Part shown: piece after piece, positions 9,281 through 18,615 of the stretch
Position numbering within the stretch: position 1 is the stretch's first letter
Layout: the number at the start of each line of letters is the position of its first letter
NCBI RefSeq assembly: GCF_008704995.1
Contig: NZ_CP023747.1
Span: forward strand, 7,598,001-7,662,000
Direction of reading: 5' to 3'
DNA: 64,000 bases
DNA from: Streptomyces nodosus
GTDB lineage: Bacteria > Actinomycetota > Actinomycetes > Streptomycetales > Streptomycetaceae
Made by a program: the position numbers and the translations under genes
Notes under the pieces: model-generated
Database searches by the model: none
Seen by the model: only the letters and a program-made list of their open reading frames with translations
What the model was told of the DNA's origin: nothing

Positions 9281-11098
9281 TTACTTGGTCCACTTCCACA
9301 TGGCGGGGTGGAAGTTGGCGAGGGAGTCCTGGGCGAAGCCGCCGAGGCCGTCCTTGACCACGGAGATCTGGTAGTCGGGCTCCGGCAGCCAGATCACGGG
9401 GAGGTCCTTGGCGAGCGCGGCGCTGTACTTCTGCACCGCCTCGTTCGAGGAGGACGTGGTGGTCTCGTTGATCAGCTTGTCGACCTCGGCGTTGGAGTAG
9501 CTGCCGAAGTTGGAGCCGCCGCCGGTGGCGAAGAGCGAGTCACCGCTCGGGTAGGCGGGGAAGTACCAGCTGCCCGCGGTGCCGAAGAAGGACAGCTGCC
9601 ACTTGCAGCCCGACTCGTCGGCGGTGCACTGGCCGGACTGCGACAGGACGGAGTTGACCGGGGCGGTCTTGATGCCGAACTTGATGCCGGTCTTCGCGAA
9701 CGACGACTGCAGCGCGCTCATCATGTTGTCGGTCACGGTGGAGCCGGACTGGGACAGCACCTCCATCTCGAACTTGGTGCCCTTGGCGACGCCCGCGCCG
9801 CACTGGTTGTCGCCGCTGCCGGGGCCGGTGCACACCATGGTGCCGCCCTGCTCGGTCCAACCGTGGTCGGTGAGCAGCTTCTTCGCCTTGGCGGTGTCGA
9901 ACGGGTACGGGTTGTTCTTCTGCTCCGGGGAGACGAAGGACGACTCCTGGCCCTGCGGGATCGGGCCGTAGGTGGAGACGGCGGTGCCGTTGAAGACCAC
10001 CTTGGAGAGGGTGGTCTGGTCCACCGACATCTGGATCGCCTGGCGGGCGTACAGCTGCTTGAACACCGGGCCCATGGCCGGGTTGTTGAAGTTGTACGGC
10101 ATGTAGGTGATCGCCCAGCCGGTCCACGGCTTCACCGAATAGCCCTTGGCCTTGAAGGACGACTCCTGGCTCAGATCGGTGGCGTTGATGTAGCCGTAGT
10201 CGACGGTGCCCGCGCGGAGGGCGTTCTCCTCGGCGTCGGTGGTGGTGAACGGCAGCAGATTGACGTTCTTGATGTTGGCCTTGCCGCCGCCGTCGTACTT
10301 CGCGTTGGCGGTCAGCTCCACCTTGCCCGCGGTGGAGAACGACTTGATGGTGTACGGGCCGCTGACCGTCTTCCACAGCGGGTCGGTCGCATAGCCGGAG
10401 ATCTTCTTGGCGGCGTTGTTGAGGTACGTCCAGACCTTCTTGGCGCCGACGGCGGTGCGGTCCAGGTCGGAGACGGCGCCGGAGTCGCTGGTCTTGTCCC
10501 AGACGTGCTGCGGCATCGTGCGGATCATGCTCAGCTCGTTGGCGAGCATCCACTCCTGGTTGTACGCCTTGTCGAAGGTGATCGTGAAATGCGTGTCGTC
10601 GATCGTCTTGAAGGAGGTCCAGTTGTCCGGCGCCTTGCCCGGGCTGTAGCTTGCCCAGTCCGCCTTGTTGGCCTTGACCAGGTTGAACCAGAACTCCACG
10701 TCGCGCGAGGTGATCTGCTTGCCGTCGCTCCAGTGACGATCGCCGAGGGTGATCGTCACGCTCTTGCTGTCCGCGGCGAACTTCGCGTCGGTGGCCAGCG
10801 AGTTGTCCTTGTTCCAGCCGACCGTGCCGGTGGAACCGTCGTATGCGATCAGCGGCTCCCAGACGGCCTGGGATATGGAGGCGTTGTTGGTGTTCAGGTG
10901 CGAGGCGGTGCCGACCGGAAGGATCCAGTTCGGCGTGAAGTTCGCCGGCAGGGCGTAGTTGATGGTGTCCGACGACGCCGAGCCCGAGGACGACGAGCCA
11001 CCGCCGCCGGAACAGCCGGTGAGCAGCGCGCCGGTGGTGACGACGGCACCCGCGACGAGGGCCCAGCGGCGGCCGGCCGCCGTGTGAGCAAGGAACAT
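9281..11098 (-). CDS. Peptide ABC transporter substrate-binding lipoprotein (family 5)
   Basis: 605 residues. Lipoprotein signal with lipobox LLTGC (Cys29), then a Gly/Ser-rich tether and a family 5 binding fold. The start at 11098 has GAGGAGA just upstream; the frame stays open further but runs through AT-rich promoter DNA. Family 5 proteins bind oligopeptides, nickel or oligosaccharides. Context with a ROK kinase, M81 peptidase and CutC suggests an unusual peptide-like or glycopeptide ligand. Confidence 0.92.
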   Translation of the reverse strand: MFLAHTAAGRRWALVAGAVVTTGALLTGCSGGGGSSSSGSASSDTINYALPANFTPNWILPVGTASHLNTNNASISQAVWEPLIAYDGSTGTVGWNKDNSLATDAKFAADSKSVTITLGDRHWSDGKQITSRDVEFWFNLVKANKADWASYSPGKAPDNWTSFKTIDDTHFTITFDKAYNQEWMLANELSMIRTMPQHVWDKTSDSGAVSDLDRTAVGAKKVWTYLNNAAKKISGYATDPLWKTVSGPYTIKSFSTAGKVELTANAKYDGGGKANIKNVNLLPFTTTDAEENALRAGTVDYGYINATDLSQESSFKAKGYSVKPWTGWAITYMPYNFNNPAMGPVFKQLYARQAIQMSVDQTTLSKVVFNGTAVSTYGPIPQGQESSFVSPEQKNNPYPFDTAKAKKLLTDHGWTEQGGTMVCTGPGSGDNQCGAGVAKGTKFEMEVLSQSGSTVTDNMMSALQSSFAKTGIKFGIKTAPVNSVLSQSGQCTADESGCKWQLSFFGTAGSWYFPAYPSGDSLFATGGGSNFGSYSNAEVDKLINETTTSSSNEAVQKYSAALAKDLPVIWLPEPDYQISVVKDGLGGFAQDSLANFHPAMWKWTK

Positions 11099-11418
11099 GA
11101 CTCTCCTCAGAGTGAAAGGACCCGCATACATCCCGGGAGGACCCGGGCCGGCGCCGCGGGATCGGCGCTGTGTATGGCGACATACAACGACGGACGCGCC
11201 GAACAAACAAACAAGATTTAGTAAAAAGTAAGTTTCTGCAGTTTCGATAAAAGTCACAGTCAGCCACTTCAGGCGCCTTGAGTGGTGTCTATGTACTGAT
11301 TTGAGGCGATTTAACTGTGCGCTGACGCTGTCCACTTCCTTCACGGAGGCTGTTCCCTGCCCGCCGGGACGGGCGTACTGTCTCCGTCACATCCACCATT
11401 GCGGAAGTTACTTCGTAC
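11099..11418. promoter_or_regulatory. Divergent promoter region with AT-rich repeat
   Basis: A 320-base region between the uptake operon and the ROK repressor gene. A conspicuous AT-rich stretch (11205-11253) contains TTTAGTAAAAAGTAAG and the direct repeat GTTTC-TGCA-GTTTC (11232-11245), followed by GATAAAAG. This is very unlike the surrounding DNA, and ROK (NagC/Mlc-like) repressors prefer AT-rich operators. It is the best candidate operator for the ROK protein encoded at 11419. Confidence 0.5.
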
Positions 11419-12696
11419 ATGACTGAAATAAGTCCACGGGACCGCAGGACCACCAAGGGCGTGTCCCTGAAGGGTGCGACGTCGAAGGGCACCGCGCAGA
11501 AGGGCACGACCATCGCCGCGCGGGTCCTCGAACTCGTCGCCTCGGGCCAGGCCACGTCCCGCGCCGAACTCGCGCAACTCCTCGGCACGGCTCCCTCCAC
11601 CATCTCCCTCACCGTGGCCCAGCTGGTCGAGCGCGGGCTCATCGCCGAGGAGGGCACCCACTCCTCCACCGGCGGCCGCCCCCGCAGGGTGCTCAGGGCG
11701 GGCAGCAACGACGAGTACGCCGTCGCCGCCGACGTCGGCGGCCGCCATGCCCGGATCGGTGTGGTGCTCCCGGGCGGCGGTGTCCGTGACGTCGCCAACG
11801 TCCCGTTCGAGATCGCCGACGGTCCCGAGGCCGCCCTGCCGAGGCTCGCCGAGCACCTGGAGTCCCTCGCCGAGCTGCGTGGACGCGACCGGCTCCGGGG
11901 TGTCGGGCTCTCCCTGCCCGGGCCGGTGGACGTCGCCGCCGGCGCCGTCGTCCAGCCGTCCCGGATGCTCGGCTGGAACCGCTTCCCGGCCGCCGCCTGG
12001 CTGGAGGAGCGCTTCGGGGTCCCGGCCGTCGTCGACAACGACGCCAACTGCATGGCGGTCGGCGAGCAGAGCGTCAGGCCCGCCGAACACCGGCAGTCGA
12101 TCATGGTGAAGATCGGCTCGGCGATCGGTGCCGGCGTCATCGCCGACGGCCGTCTCTACCGGGGCGCCCGCGGAGCTGCCGGCGACATCACCCACATCCG
12201 CCTCGACGGCGGCGCCGACATCCCCTGCTCCTGCGGCAACACCGGCTGTCTGGAGACCGTGGCGTCCGGCGCCGCGCTCGTGCGCATCCTGCGCGAACGC
12301 GGTCTCGACGTCGCGGGCCCCGAGGACGTGGTGCGGCTCGTCACCGACGCCGACCCGGAGGCCACCCGAGCCGTCCGCAGGGCCGGCGACCACCTCGGCC
12401 GGGTACTCGCCGCCAACGTCAACTTCTTCAACCCGGACGCCGTCTATCTCGGTGGCATCCTCTCCACCCTCGAGCCGTTCGTCGCCGCGGTGCGCAGCCA
12501 GCTCTACGAGAGCTGCCACCCGCTGGTGACCGAACATCTCACCATCGAGCGGGCCATGCTCGGCGCCGACGCCGGACTGGTCGGCGCCGGACTGTTCGCC
12601 CTGCAGCACGCCCTGGCCCGCGCCCTGGGTGACGCCGGGGGCATCGGCGCCGGCACGGACCGATTCCGTACCGCCGCGCCCCCCGGAAGGGGCTGA
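11419..12696 (+). CDS. ROK-family transcriptional repressor
   Basis: 425 residues: a basic Thr/Lys/Gly-rich leader, winged helix (about residues 33-90, SRAELAQLLGTAPSTISLTV and wing STGGRPRRVL), then a ROK sugar-kinase-like domain with zinc motif CSCGNTGCLE. No good Shine-Dalgarno precedes ATG 11419, so the start could be elsewhere nearby. Divergent from the peptide ABC operon that ends in a ROK kinase; repression relieved by a sugar ligand is expected from the NagC/XylR family. Confidence 0.9.
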   Translation: MTEISPRDRRTTKGVSLKGATSKGTAQKGTTIAARVLELVASGQATSRAELAQLLGTAPSTISLTVAQLVERGLIAEEGTHSSTGGRPRRVLRAGSNDEYAVAADVGGRHARIGVVLPGGGVRDVANVPFEIADGPEAALPRLAEHLESLAELRGRDRLRGVGLSLPGPVDVAAGAVVQPSRMLGWNRFPAAAWLEERFGVPAVVDNDANCMAVGEQSVRPAEHRQSIMVKIGSAIGAGVIADGRLYRGARGAAGDITHIRLDGGADIPCSCGNTGCLETVASGAALVRILRERGLDVAGPEDVVRLVTDADPEATRAVRRAGDHLGRVLAANVNFFNPDAVYLGGILSTLEPFVAAVRSQLYESCHPLVTEHLTIERAMLGADAGLVGAGLFALQHALARALGDAGGIGAGTDRFRTAAPPGRG

Positions 12697-12778
12697 CGCC
12701 CGCTCACAAAGACCCGCACCGGGTGAACTCCCGCCCCGGGCCGTACCGCCCACTCCGCACCACCCCGCACGAGGAGCC

Positions 12779-14302
12779 ATGTCCCACACCCGCACCGCCG
12801 TCGCCCGTCCGGTCATCGCCGTCGCCGGCCTCGGCATCGAGTCCTCCACCTTCTCCCCGGCCCGCACCGAGGCCCCCGCCTTCCACCCCTCGCGCGGCAC
12901 CGAGGTCCTCGACCGGTACCCGTTCCTCGCGCCCGGCGAGGAACTGCGCGAGGCCGCCGAATGGCACGGCGCCCTGGTCGGCAAGTCACTGCCCGGCGGC
13001 ACCGTCACCGCCGCCGCCTGGACCGCGCTCACCGACGAGCTGATCGAACGCCTCGCCGCGCTGCCCCGGTTGGACGGCCTGTGGTACGACATCCACGGCG
13101 CCATGACCGTGGAGGGGATCGACGACGCCGAGGCCGTGCTGCTGGAACGCATCCGCGCCACCGTAGGCCCCGACGTGATCGTCTCCACCTCGATGGACCT
13201 GCACGGCAACGTCTCCCGGGAACTCGTCCACGGCAGCGATCTGATCACCTGCTACCGGATGGCCCCGCACGAGGACCACATGGAGACCAAGGAGCGCGCC
13301 GTCCGCAACCTGGTCGACCTGCTGGTGTCCGGTGCCCCCCGCCCGGTCAAGGCATGGGTGCCGGTCCCGGTGCTGCTGGCCGGCGAGCAGACCTCCACCC
13401 GGATCGAACCCGCGAAGAGCGTGTACGCGGCGGTCGACGAGGTCGAGGCCGCCGACGGCGTGACGGACGCCGCCGTCTGGGTCGGCTACGCCTGGGCCGA
13501 CGAACCCCGCAACCGCGCCGTCGTGGTCGTCACCGGCGACGACACGGCGGCGGTCTCGGCCGGGGCCGAACGCCTCGCCCGGGGCTTCTGGAACGCCCGC
13601 CACGACTTCGACTTCGTCGCCCCGACCGGCACCTACGACGAACTCCTCGACGAGGCCCTCGCCTCCGACCAGCGGCCGTACTTCATCAGCGACACCGGCG
13701 ACAACCCCACGGCGGGTGGCGCCGGTGACGTCACCTGGGGCCTGACCCGGCTGCTCGAGCGCCCCGAGTTCCAGAAGGAGGACGGGCCGACCGTCCTCTA
13801 CGCCTCGGTGCCGGGCCCCGCCGCGATCGAGACCGCCGTCGCCGCCGGGCTCGGCGCCACCGTCACCGTCACCGCCGGCGCCGAGGTCGACGACCGGCAC
13901 GCCGGCCCCGTCACGCTCACCGGTGTGGTCCACTCGATCCGGCACGGCGACCGGGACGCGAAGACCGAGGTCGTCATCCGGGTCGGCAGTGTGTACGCGA
14001 TCCTCACCAGGCTGCGGAAGCCCTACCACCACGAGCACGACTTCACCGACCTCGACCTCGACCCGCGCTCCGCCGACATCGTGATCGTCAAGATCGGCTA
14101 TCTGGAGCCCGAGCTGTTCGACATGTCGGTGGGCTGGAAGATGGCCCTCACTCCCGGCGGTGTCGACCAGGACCTGGTGCGCCTCGGTCACCGCCGCATC
14201 CGCCGCCCGATGTTCCCCTTCGACCCCGACATGGCCGACCCGGACCTGACGGCCCGTGTCATCCCGGCCTCCGACCAGCCGCTCACCGGGGACGACGAGT
14301 GA
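12779..14302 (+). CDS. M81-family metallopeptidase (MlrC-like)
   Basis: 507 residues from ATG 12779 (GAGGAG at 12771). Both family domains are present: the N-terminal DUF1485 part (GIESSTFSP; DGLWYDIHGAM; STSMDLHGNVS; CYRMAPHEDHMET) and the C-terminal MlrC part (ISDTGDNPTAGGAGDVT). The conserved His/Asp-rich motifs suggest a zinc enzyme. The founding member, MlrC of microcystin-degrading Sphingomonas, cleaves a linear peptide at a non-standard residue. No signal peptide, so it acts on imported material. Confidence 0.85.
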   Translation: MSHTRTAVARPVIAVAGLGIESSTFSPARTEAPAFHPSRGTEVLDRYPFLAPGEELREAAEWHGALVGKSLPGGTVTAAAWTALTDELIERLAALPRLDGLWYDIHGAMTVEGIDDAEAVLLERIRATVGPDVIVSTSMDLHGNVSRELVHGSDLITCYRMAPHEDHMETKERAVRNLVDLLVSGAPRPVKAWVPVPVLLAGEQTSTRIEPAKSVYAAVDEVEAADGVTDAAVWVGYAWADEPRNRAVVVVTGDDTAAVSAGAERLARGFWNARHDFDFVAPTGTYDELLDEALASDQRPYFISDTGDNPTAGGAGDVTWGLTRLLERPEFQKEDGPTVLYASVPGPAAIETAVAAGLGATVTVTAGAEVDDRHAGPVTLTGVVHSIRHGDRDAKTEVVIRVGSVYAILTRLRKPYHHEHDFTDLDLDPRSADIVIVKIGYLEPELFDMSVGWKMALTPGGVDQDLVRLGHRRIRRPMFPFDPDMADPDLTARVIPASDQPLTGDDE

Positions 14303-15195
14303 CCGACCGCACTTCCCGGCCCCTCGGCCCGCCCCGAACCAGCGGGGCGGGCCGGGCCCTGGCATCGGTGGCGTCCGACGAGGTTCCCGGGCCGGCTGTA
14401 CCTTCCCGGCGGCCCGCACTGGAGATCGCCGTCACCTCACCGGCCGGTGCCCGTGTCGCTCTCGACCACGGGGCCGATCGCGTCGAACTCTGCACCGGCC
14501 TGGAACTGGGCGGCCTGACCCCGTCGGCCGCCCTCGTCGAGGCGGTCGCCGCCGTGGGCCTGCCGGTGCAGGTCCTGGTCCGCTGCCGGCCGGGCGACTT
14601 CGTCCACGACGCCGAGGAGATCGCCCTGATGGCCGCCGAGGTGCGGTCCGTGATCGCCTCCGGCGCCTCCGGCGTGGTCGTCGGCGCGCTCACCGCCGAC
14701 GGAGGCCTCGACACCGACGCCGTCGCCCGCCTCGCCGCTGCGGCTCATGAGGTGAGCCGCCCCGTCGAGGTGACCCTGCACCGCGCGATCGACCAGTCCG
14801 CGGACCCGGTCGCCACCGCCGCGCAGTTGCCCGCCCTGGGGCTCACCCGGGTGCTCACCTCCGGCGGCGCCCCGGCCGCCGGACAGGGGCTGGCCGACCT
14901 CGCCGCCATGGTCGAGGTGGCGCCCGGCGTGCAGGTGATGGCGGGCGGCGGGGTGCGCCCCTCCGACATCCCCGCGCTGACCGCTGCCGGCGTGGCCGCC
15001 GTCCATCTCTCCGCGAAGCGCCGCGCCGAACCCCGGCGCGTGGGCGCCTGGATCCCCCTCGGTGCCTCCAGCGCCTCCGCCGCGCAGGACACGCACTTTG
15101 TCACCGACCCGGCGGTGGTCGCCGAGGCCAGGAGAATGCTGGAGTCGCGGGCGACCGGCTCGTCCCGCTCCGAGGGCCGTCGGCCAGGCACCTGA
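14299..15195 (+). CDS. cutC: CutC-family TIM-barrel protein
   Basis: 298 residues, GTG start overlapping the M81 stop (GTGA). A low-complexity 38-residue lead is followed by the CutC core: LEIAVTSPAGARVALDHGAD, RVELCTGLELGGLTPS, VLVRCRPGDFVHDAEE, FHRA-equivalent TLHRAIDQ, and GGGVRPSDIPAL. The copper homeostasis name is historical and weakly supported. Coupling to an M81 peptidase and a ROK-controlled importer argues for an enzymatic role in the same catabolic path. Confidence 0.85.
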   Translation: MTDRTSRPLGPPRTSGAGRALASVASDEVPGPAVPSRRPALEIAVTSPAGARVALDHGADRVELCTGLELGGLTPSAALVEAVAAVGLPVQVLVRCRPGDFVHDAEEIALMAAEVRSVIASGASGVVVGALTADGGLDTDAVARLAAAAHEVSRPVEVTLHRAIDQSADPVATAAQLPALGLTRVLTSGGAPAAGQGLADLAAMVEVAPGVQVMAGGGVRPSDIPALTAAGVAAVHLSAKRRAEPRRVGAWIPLGASSASAAQDTHFVTDPAVVAEARRMLESRATGSSRSEGRRPGT

Positions 15196-15381
15196 CAGGA
15201 CACAGCCGTCGGGAGACTCCCCATGCTCCCCCCCCCCGGCCCTGTCGGGAGGGGCGCTCACTCGGTTGCCCGTTCGTGTCCGTGGGACAACGGGCCGGGG
15301 GCGTGGTGAGGTGATGCAGGCGGCGGGGACATGGGCCGCCGGTGTGACGACCTCCGGCCCTCGTCGAGATGGGGAGCATTG

Positions 15382-16392
15382 ATGCACGGCCTGCTCAAAC
15401 CTGTTGCGCTGACCACTGGTGCGGTCTGCGCGCTACTGGTTCCGTCGCCGGCTCCGGCCGGCTCCGCCGCTGTGCCCCGTCCCGTGCGGGCGGCCATGGA
15501 TTCGTGGAGCGAGGGTGGGAACACCCCGATCACGCGTCTGCACACACCGCCCACCGGTACGTCGATCGCGTCACCCGCGCGCAACACCCTCTACGCCTGC
15601 CGCGGGGGAACCCTCACCCGGCCCGACCGCCCGTGGATCGACGCGCACGGTGTGATCGATGTGCGCAAGCGGCCCTTTGTGTCGGGGACACTGCGCTGGC
15701 ACGGCAGACTGCGGGTGACGACGACCTCGACCAAGAGGCACTTCAAGGGCAACGGGCTCCCGGACCATCCGACCGGGCACTTCCCCGTCCAGAAGGGCAC
15801 CCCCGCGTACAAGTACTACGCGGAGATTCCCGCGCACGGGTACCCCAATGCCGCTGCGATCCCCATCAAGCCGTGGGACCTCGACGTCACCGTTCCCCGC
15901 CGTCCGTCCGTCGCGGCGACGCCCACGTGCATCGACCAGTTGACGACGGGGATGGCTCTGGCGGGCGGCACCTTCCACCTGGAGGTGGCCACCGACGCGC
16001 AGGACCGCCCGGTCGACCCGAACGCGGCCCTGCCCCTCGACCGCTGCTGGGGCCATCCCTACGACACCCAGTACCACTACCACGGCCCCTCGCAGACCTG
16101 CTTCGGCAAGGCTTCCAGAGGGCCCGCGCATGCCCGTGACCGGCACTCACCGCTCGTGGGATACGCCATCGACGGCTTCGGGATCTACGGGCCGCGCGGC
16201 GAGGACGGAAAGATCGTCAGAAACAAGGACCTGGATGTCTGCCACGGCCATACGCACGCGATCATGTGGGACGGCCACAAGGTCGTCATGTACCACTACC
16301 ACCTCAACGGCGAGTACCCGTACTCGATCGGCTGCTTCCGGGGGAAGCCGGTGACGGTTCCCGGGTCCAGGCACGGCTGGGGCCACCGGTAA
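15382..16392 (+). CDS. Secreted YHYH-domain protein
   Basis: 336 residues from ATG 15382 (GGGGAG at 15371). A signal peptide ends near residue 27 (APAGSA). The YHYH domain is recognised by two copies of the motif (TQYHYHGPSQTCF and MYHYHLNGEYPY) with GYAIDGFGIYGPRGEDG between them. Conserved His and Cys residues suggest metal binding, but no biochemical role is established for the family. Single gene, ending at a hairpin shared with the convergent hemerythrin gene. Confidence 0.85.
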   Translation: MHGLLKPVALTTGAVCALLVPSPAPAGSAAVPRPVRAAMDSWSEGGNTPITRLHTPPTGTSIASPARNTLYACRGGTLTRPDRPWIDAHGVIDVRKRPFVSGTLRWHGRLRVTTTSTKRHFKGNGLPDHPTGHFPVQKGTPAYKYYAEIPAHGYPNAAAIPIKPWDLDVTVPRRPSVAATPTCIDQLTTGMALAGGTFHLEVATDAQDRPVDPNAALPLDRCWGHPYDTQYHYHGPSQTCFGKASRGPAHARDRHSPLVGYAIDGFGIYGPRGEDGKIVRNKDLDVCHGHTHAIMWDGHKVVMYHYHLNGEYPYSIGCFRGKPVTVPGSRHGWGHR

Positions 16393-16457
16393 GAATCGAC
16401 ACCGGCCGCGGCCCGGTCCGGCACGGCAAGCCCCGGCCGACGGAGAGGTCACTGACC

Positions 16458-16499
16458 CACGGACACCCTCACGGTGACGGCGAGATCCGGGTGTCCGTG
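16458..16499. terminator. Bidirectional terminator hairpin
   Basis: CACGGACACCC (16458-16468) pairs perfectly with GGGTGTCCGTG (16489-16499) across a 20-base loop. It lies between convergent genes and spans the hemerythrin stop codon. No U-tract. Confidence 0.6.
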
Positions 16500-16939
16500 C
16501 GGGCACGGACCGCCTCGACGGCCTCCCACTGCTCGATGGTCAGGTAGGCCAGGGCGGCCGGGAAGACGCCGTCCTGCTCCTTGAGTATGTGGTCACGCAG
16601 CAAGGCGAGCGTCTCGATCAACCGCTGCGGCCAGGTCGGATCGGCCAGGAACGGTCCGTCCGCCTCCGCCAGTACGGCCTCGATGCGCCGGTGCTCGCTC
16701 TCGAGTTCGGCCATCTGCTCGGGAAAGTCGGCGGCCAGGGCCGGGAACAGACCCTCCTCCTCGACCCGGGTGTGCGGGCCGAGCAGGGCGGCGATCTCGC
16801 GGGCGACCTCCGCCATGAGAGCGACGTTGCCGCCGGCGTGGGCGTCGCCGACACGGCTGATGAGCGTCACCACCCTGTCATGCTCCTGAGTCAGCTCGTC
16901 GATCGCTTGCAGCGCCTGGCAGCCGCAGTACTCGCACAT
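16469..16939 (-). CDS. Hemerythrin-domain protein
   Basis: 156 residues. All di-iron ligands of the HHE fold can be placed: His20, His56, Glu60, His83, His117 and Glu121. The N terminus has a Cys cluster (MCEYCGCQ, Cys2/Cys5/Cys7) that may bind metal or an Fe-S unit. It starts 20 bases after narK ends, so is cotranscribed with it. A role in NO or O2 binding, or iron-sulfur repair (YtfE-like), is inferred from its place in a denitrification locus. Confidence 0.88.
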   Translation of the reverse strand: MCEYCGCQALQAIDELTQEHDRVVTLISRVGDAHAGGNVALMAEVAREIAALLGPHTRVEEEGLFPALAADFPEQMAELESEHRRIEAVLAEADGPFLADPTWPQRLIETLALLRDHILKEQDGVFPAALAYLTIEQWEAVEAVRARTDTRISPSP

Positions 16940-16959
16940 GGTGTCGCTGTCCTTCCTGC

Positions 16960-18201
16960 TCAGTTCGCCTGGGGCGCCGGAACCCGGCGGGTGACCGACT
17001 GACGTACTCCGGTACCGGTGAGGGTGAGCGCCGCGGCCGCCACCGCGGCGAGCAGCGCCAGGCCGAGGGCGTACGAACCGTAGGCGCCGTACAGCGAGCC
17101 CATGACCAGCGGCGGGATGAAACCGCCGAGGCCGCCGGCCGCGCCGACGACACCGGTGACCGAGCCGACCTGGTTCGCCGGGGCTATGAGTGCGACCAGG
17201 GCGAAGACGGCGCCGCTGCCCGCGCCGAGCGCGGCGGCCAGCGCGAGGAAGGCGATCGTGCCGATCGGCGCCAGGTCCGGGGTGAACGCCTGGGCGAAGG
17301 CTCCGGCGAGGACCACGGTCAGGGACACCGTCAGAACCCGTACCGGGCCGATGCGGTCCGACAGCCAGCCGCCGATCGGGCGCATCGCGACCGCGAGCAG
17401 GACGAAGCCGGCCATCCGGTTGGCTGCGTCCGTCTGGGCCAGACCATAGCCGGTCTTCAGATAGGTGGGCAGATAGACGGAGAAGGCGACGTAGCCGCCG
17501 AATACCACCGCGTACAGGGCGGATGCCTGCCAGGTGATCCCGAGCCTCAGGGTGGTGGCCAGCCGGCCGGCCAGTGGTTCGGTGGGCACCGTGCGGCCGG
17601 GCGCATCCCGCAGCACCAGGGCCGCCACCACCGCATAGACCACCAGCACGGCGGCGGTGATCAGAAAGGGATCGGCCATGCCGTGCGCCGTCACCAGCTT
17701 GACCGTGGTGAGCGCGCTGATCGCGGTGCCGCCCATGCCGGCCCCGAAGATCCCGATGGCGAGCCCGCGCCGCTCGGGCGGAAACCAGGCGCTGACGAAG
17801 GGCACTCCGACGGCGAACGCGGTGCCGCCGATGCCGAGGAAGAACCCTCCCGCCAGCAGGGCGGCGAGGGAGGAGTGGCCGGCGAGGCCGAGGTAGAGCA
17901 CGGGCACGATCGTGGCCGCCGAGACGAGGGGGAACATCACGCGCCCTCCGAAGCGGTCGGTCAGCGCGCCCACCGGTATCCGGCCCAGTGAGCCGACCAC
18001 CACCGGCACCGCCACCAGCAGCGACTGCTGGAACGAGGTCAGCTGCAGGCTGTCCTTGAAGTGCGGGCCGAGCGGGCTGAGCAGGGCCCACGCCCAGAAG
18101 TTGACCGCGAAGCCCACCGTGGCCAGTGCCAGCATCAGCCATGCCCGGCCGGACACGGACACGGCCGTCGCCTCGTTCTGCTTGCTCGATGGCTGAAGCA
18201 T
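16960..18201 (-). CDS. narK: Nitrate/nitrite MFS transporter
   Basis: 413 residues with 12 predicted helices. The nitrate-nitrite porter signature is present between helices 4 and 5: GTAFAVGVPFVSAWFPPERR followed by GLAIGIFGAGMGG, with Arg and Gly-rich elements for anion binding. Start ATG 18201; the frame extends upstream through non-coding DNA. First gene of narK-hemerythrin, close to narGHJI and the nitrite reductase. It imports nitrate and/or exports nitrite. Confidence 0.92.
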   Translation of the reverse strand: MLQPSSKQNEATAVSVSGRAWLMLALATVGFAVNFWAWALLSPLGPHFKDSLQLTSFQQSLLVAVPVVVGSLGRIPVGALTDRFGGRVMFPLVSAATIVPVLYLGLAGHSSLAALLAGGFFLGIGGTAFAVGVPFVSAWFPPERRGLAIGIFGAGMGGTAISALTTVKLVTAHGMADPFLITAAVLVVYAVVAALVLRDAPGRTVPTEPLAGRLATTLRLGITWQASALYAVVFGGYVAFSVYLPTYLKTGYGLAQTDAANRMAGFVLLAVAMRPIGGWLSDRIGPVRVLTVSLTVVLAGAFAQAFTPDLAPIGTIAFLALAAALGAGSGAVFALVALIAPANQVGSVTGVVGAAGGLGGFIPPLVMGSLYGAYGSYALGLALLAAVAAAALTLTGTGVRQSVTRRVPAPQAN

Positions 18202-18571
18202 CGTCAGCCCGTCCCTTCGCGTTCGCGGTGGTGTGGCCCCGGCCAAGGGGTCCGGGCCACAGGCCGTCCGACGGCGTGGTGCGTGCCGTCGGCCCAACGC
18301 CACTATCCGCGTGCGGAGTTCTCCATGGGCCGGGCCGTCCGGCCTCATCACCCGGTCCGGCCGTCCCCGATTTCCGTCCGACCGGGCCGCGAGGTTTTCG
18401 TGCGCTGGTTGCCCACACGCCCGGACGCGACGGTGCGGCCGCGGGCGGGTGTGGTACCGACGTCCGCGGGCTCGGAGACCTTGACTGTCGTCCCCGCGGC
18501 ACAGGCCCCCGCCGCCGGTCGCAGAATGCCGCTGGGCCTCAGGGCCGTAGCGGGAGGTCCACAAGAGGGTT
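18202..18571. other. Intergenic region upstream of narK
   Basis: About 370 bases with no convincing gene. It must hold the narK promoter. I could not identify a clear -35/-10 pair or FNR/DosR-type box. Confidence 0.4.
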
Positions 18572-18612
18572 CGGTGATGTCCCCGGACCGGAAGGGCCTG
18601 GGGACATCACCG
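18572..18612 (-). terminator. Strong hairpin after the nitrite reductase operon
   Basis: CGGTGATGTCCCC (18572-18584) and GGGGACATCACCG (18600-18612) form a perfect 13-bp stem with a 15-base loop, three bases beyond the CopD-like stop codon. Likely the operon terminator. Confidence 0.7.
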
Positions 18613-18615
18613 CGT

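Noticed and set aside
9107..11221. 704-codon plus-strand frame over the binding-protein gene
   Set aside because: Antisense to a clear lipoprotein gene; product has Val/Gly/Leu-rich low complexity only.
15228..15237. Run of ten C residues upstream of the YHYH gene
   Set aside because: Outside the coding region, so no phase-variation logic; may be a sequencing soft spot.
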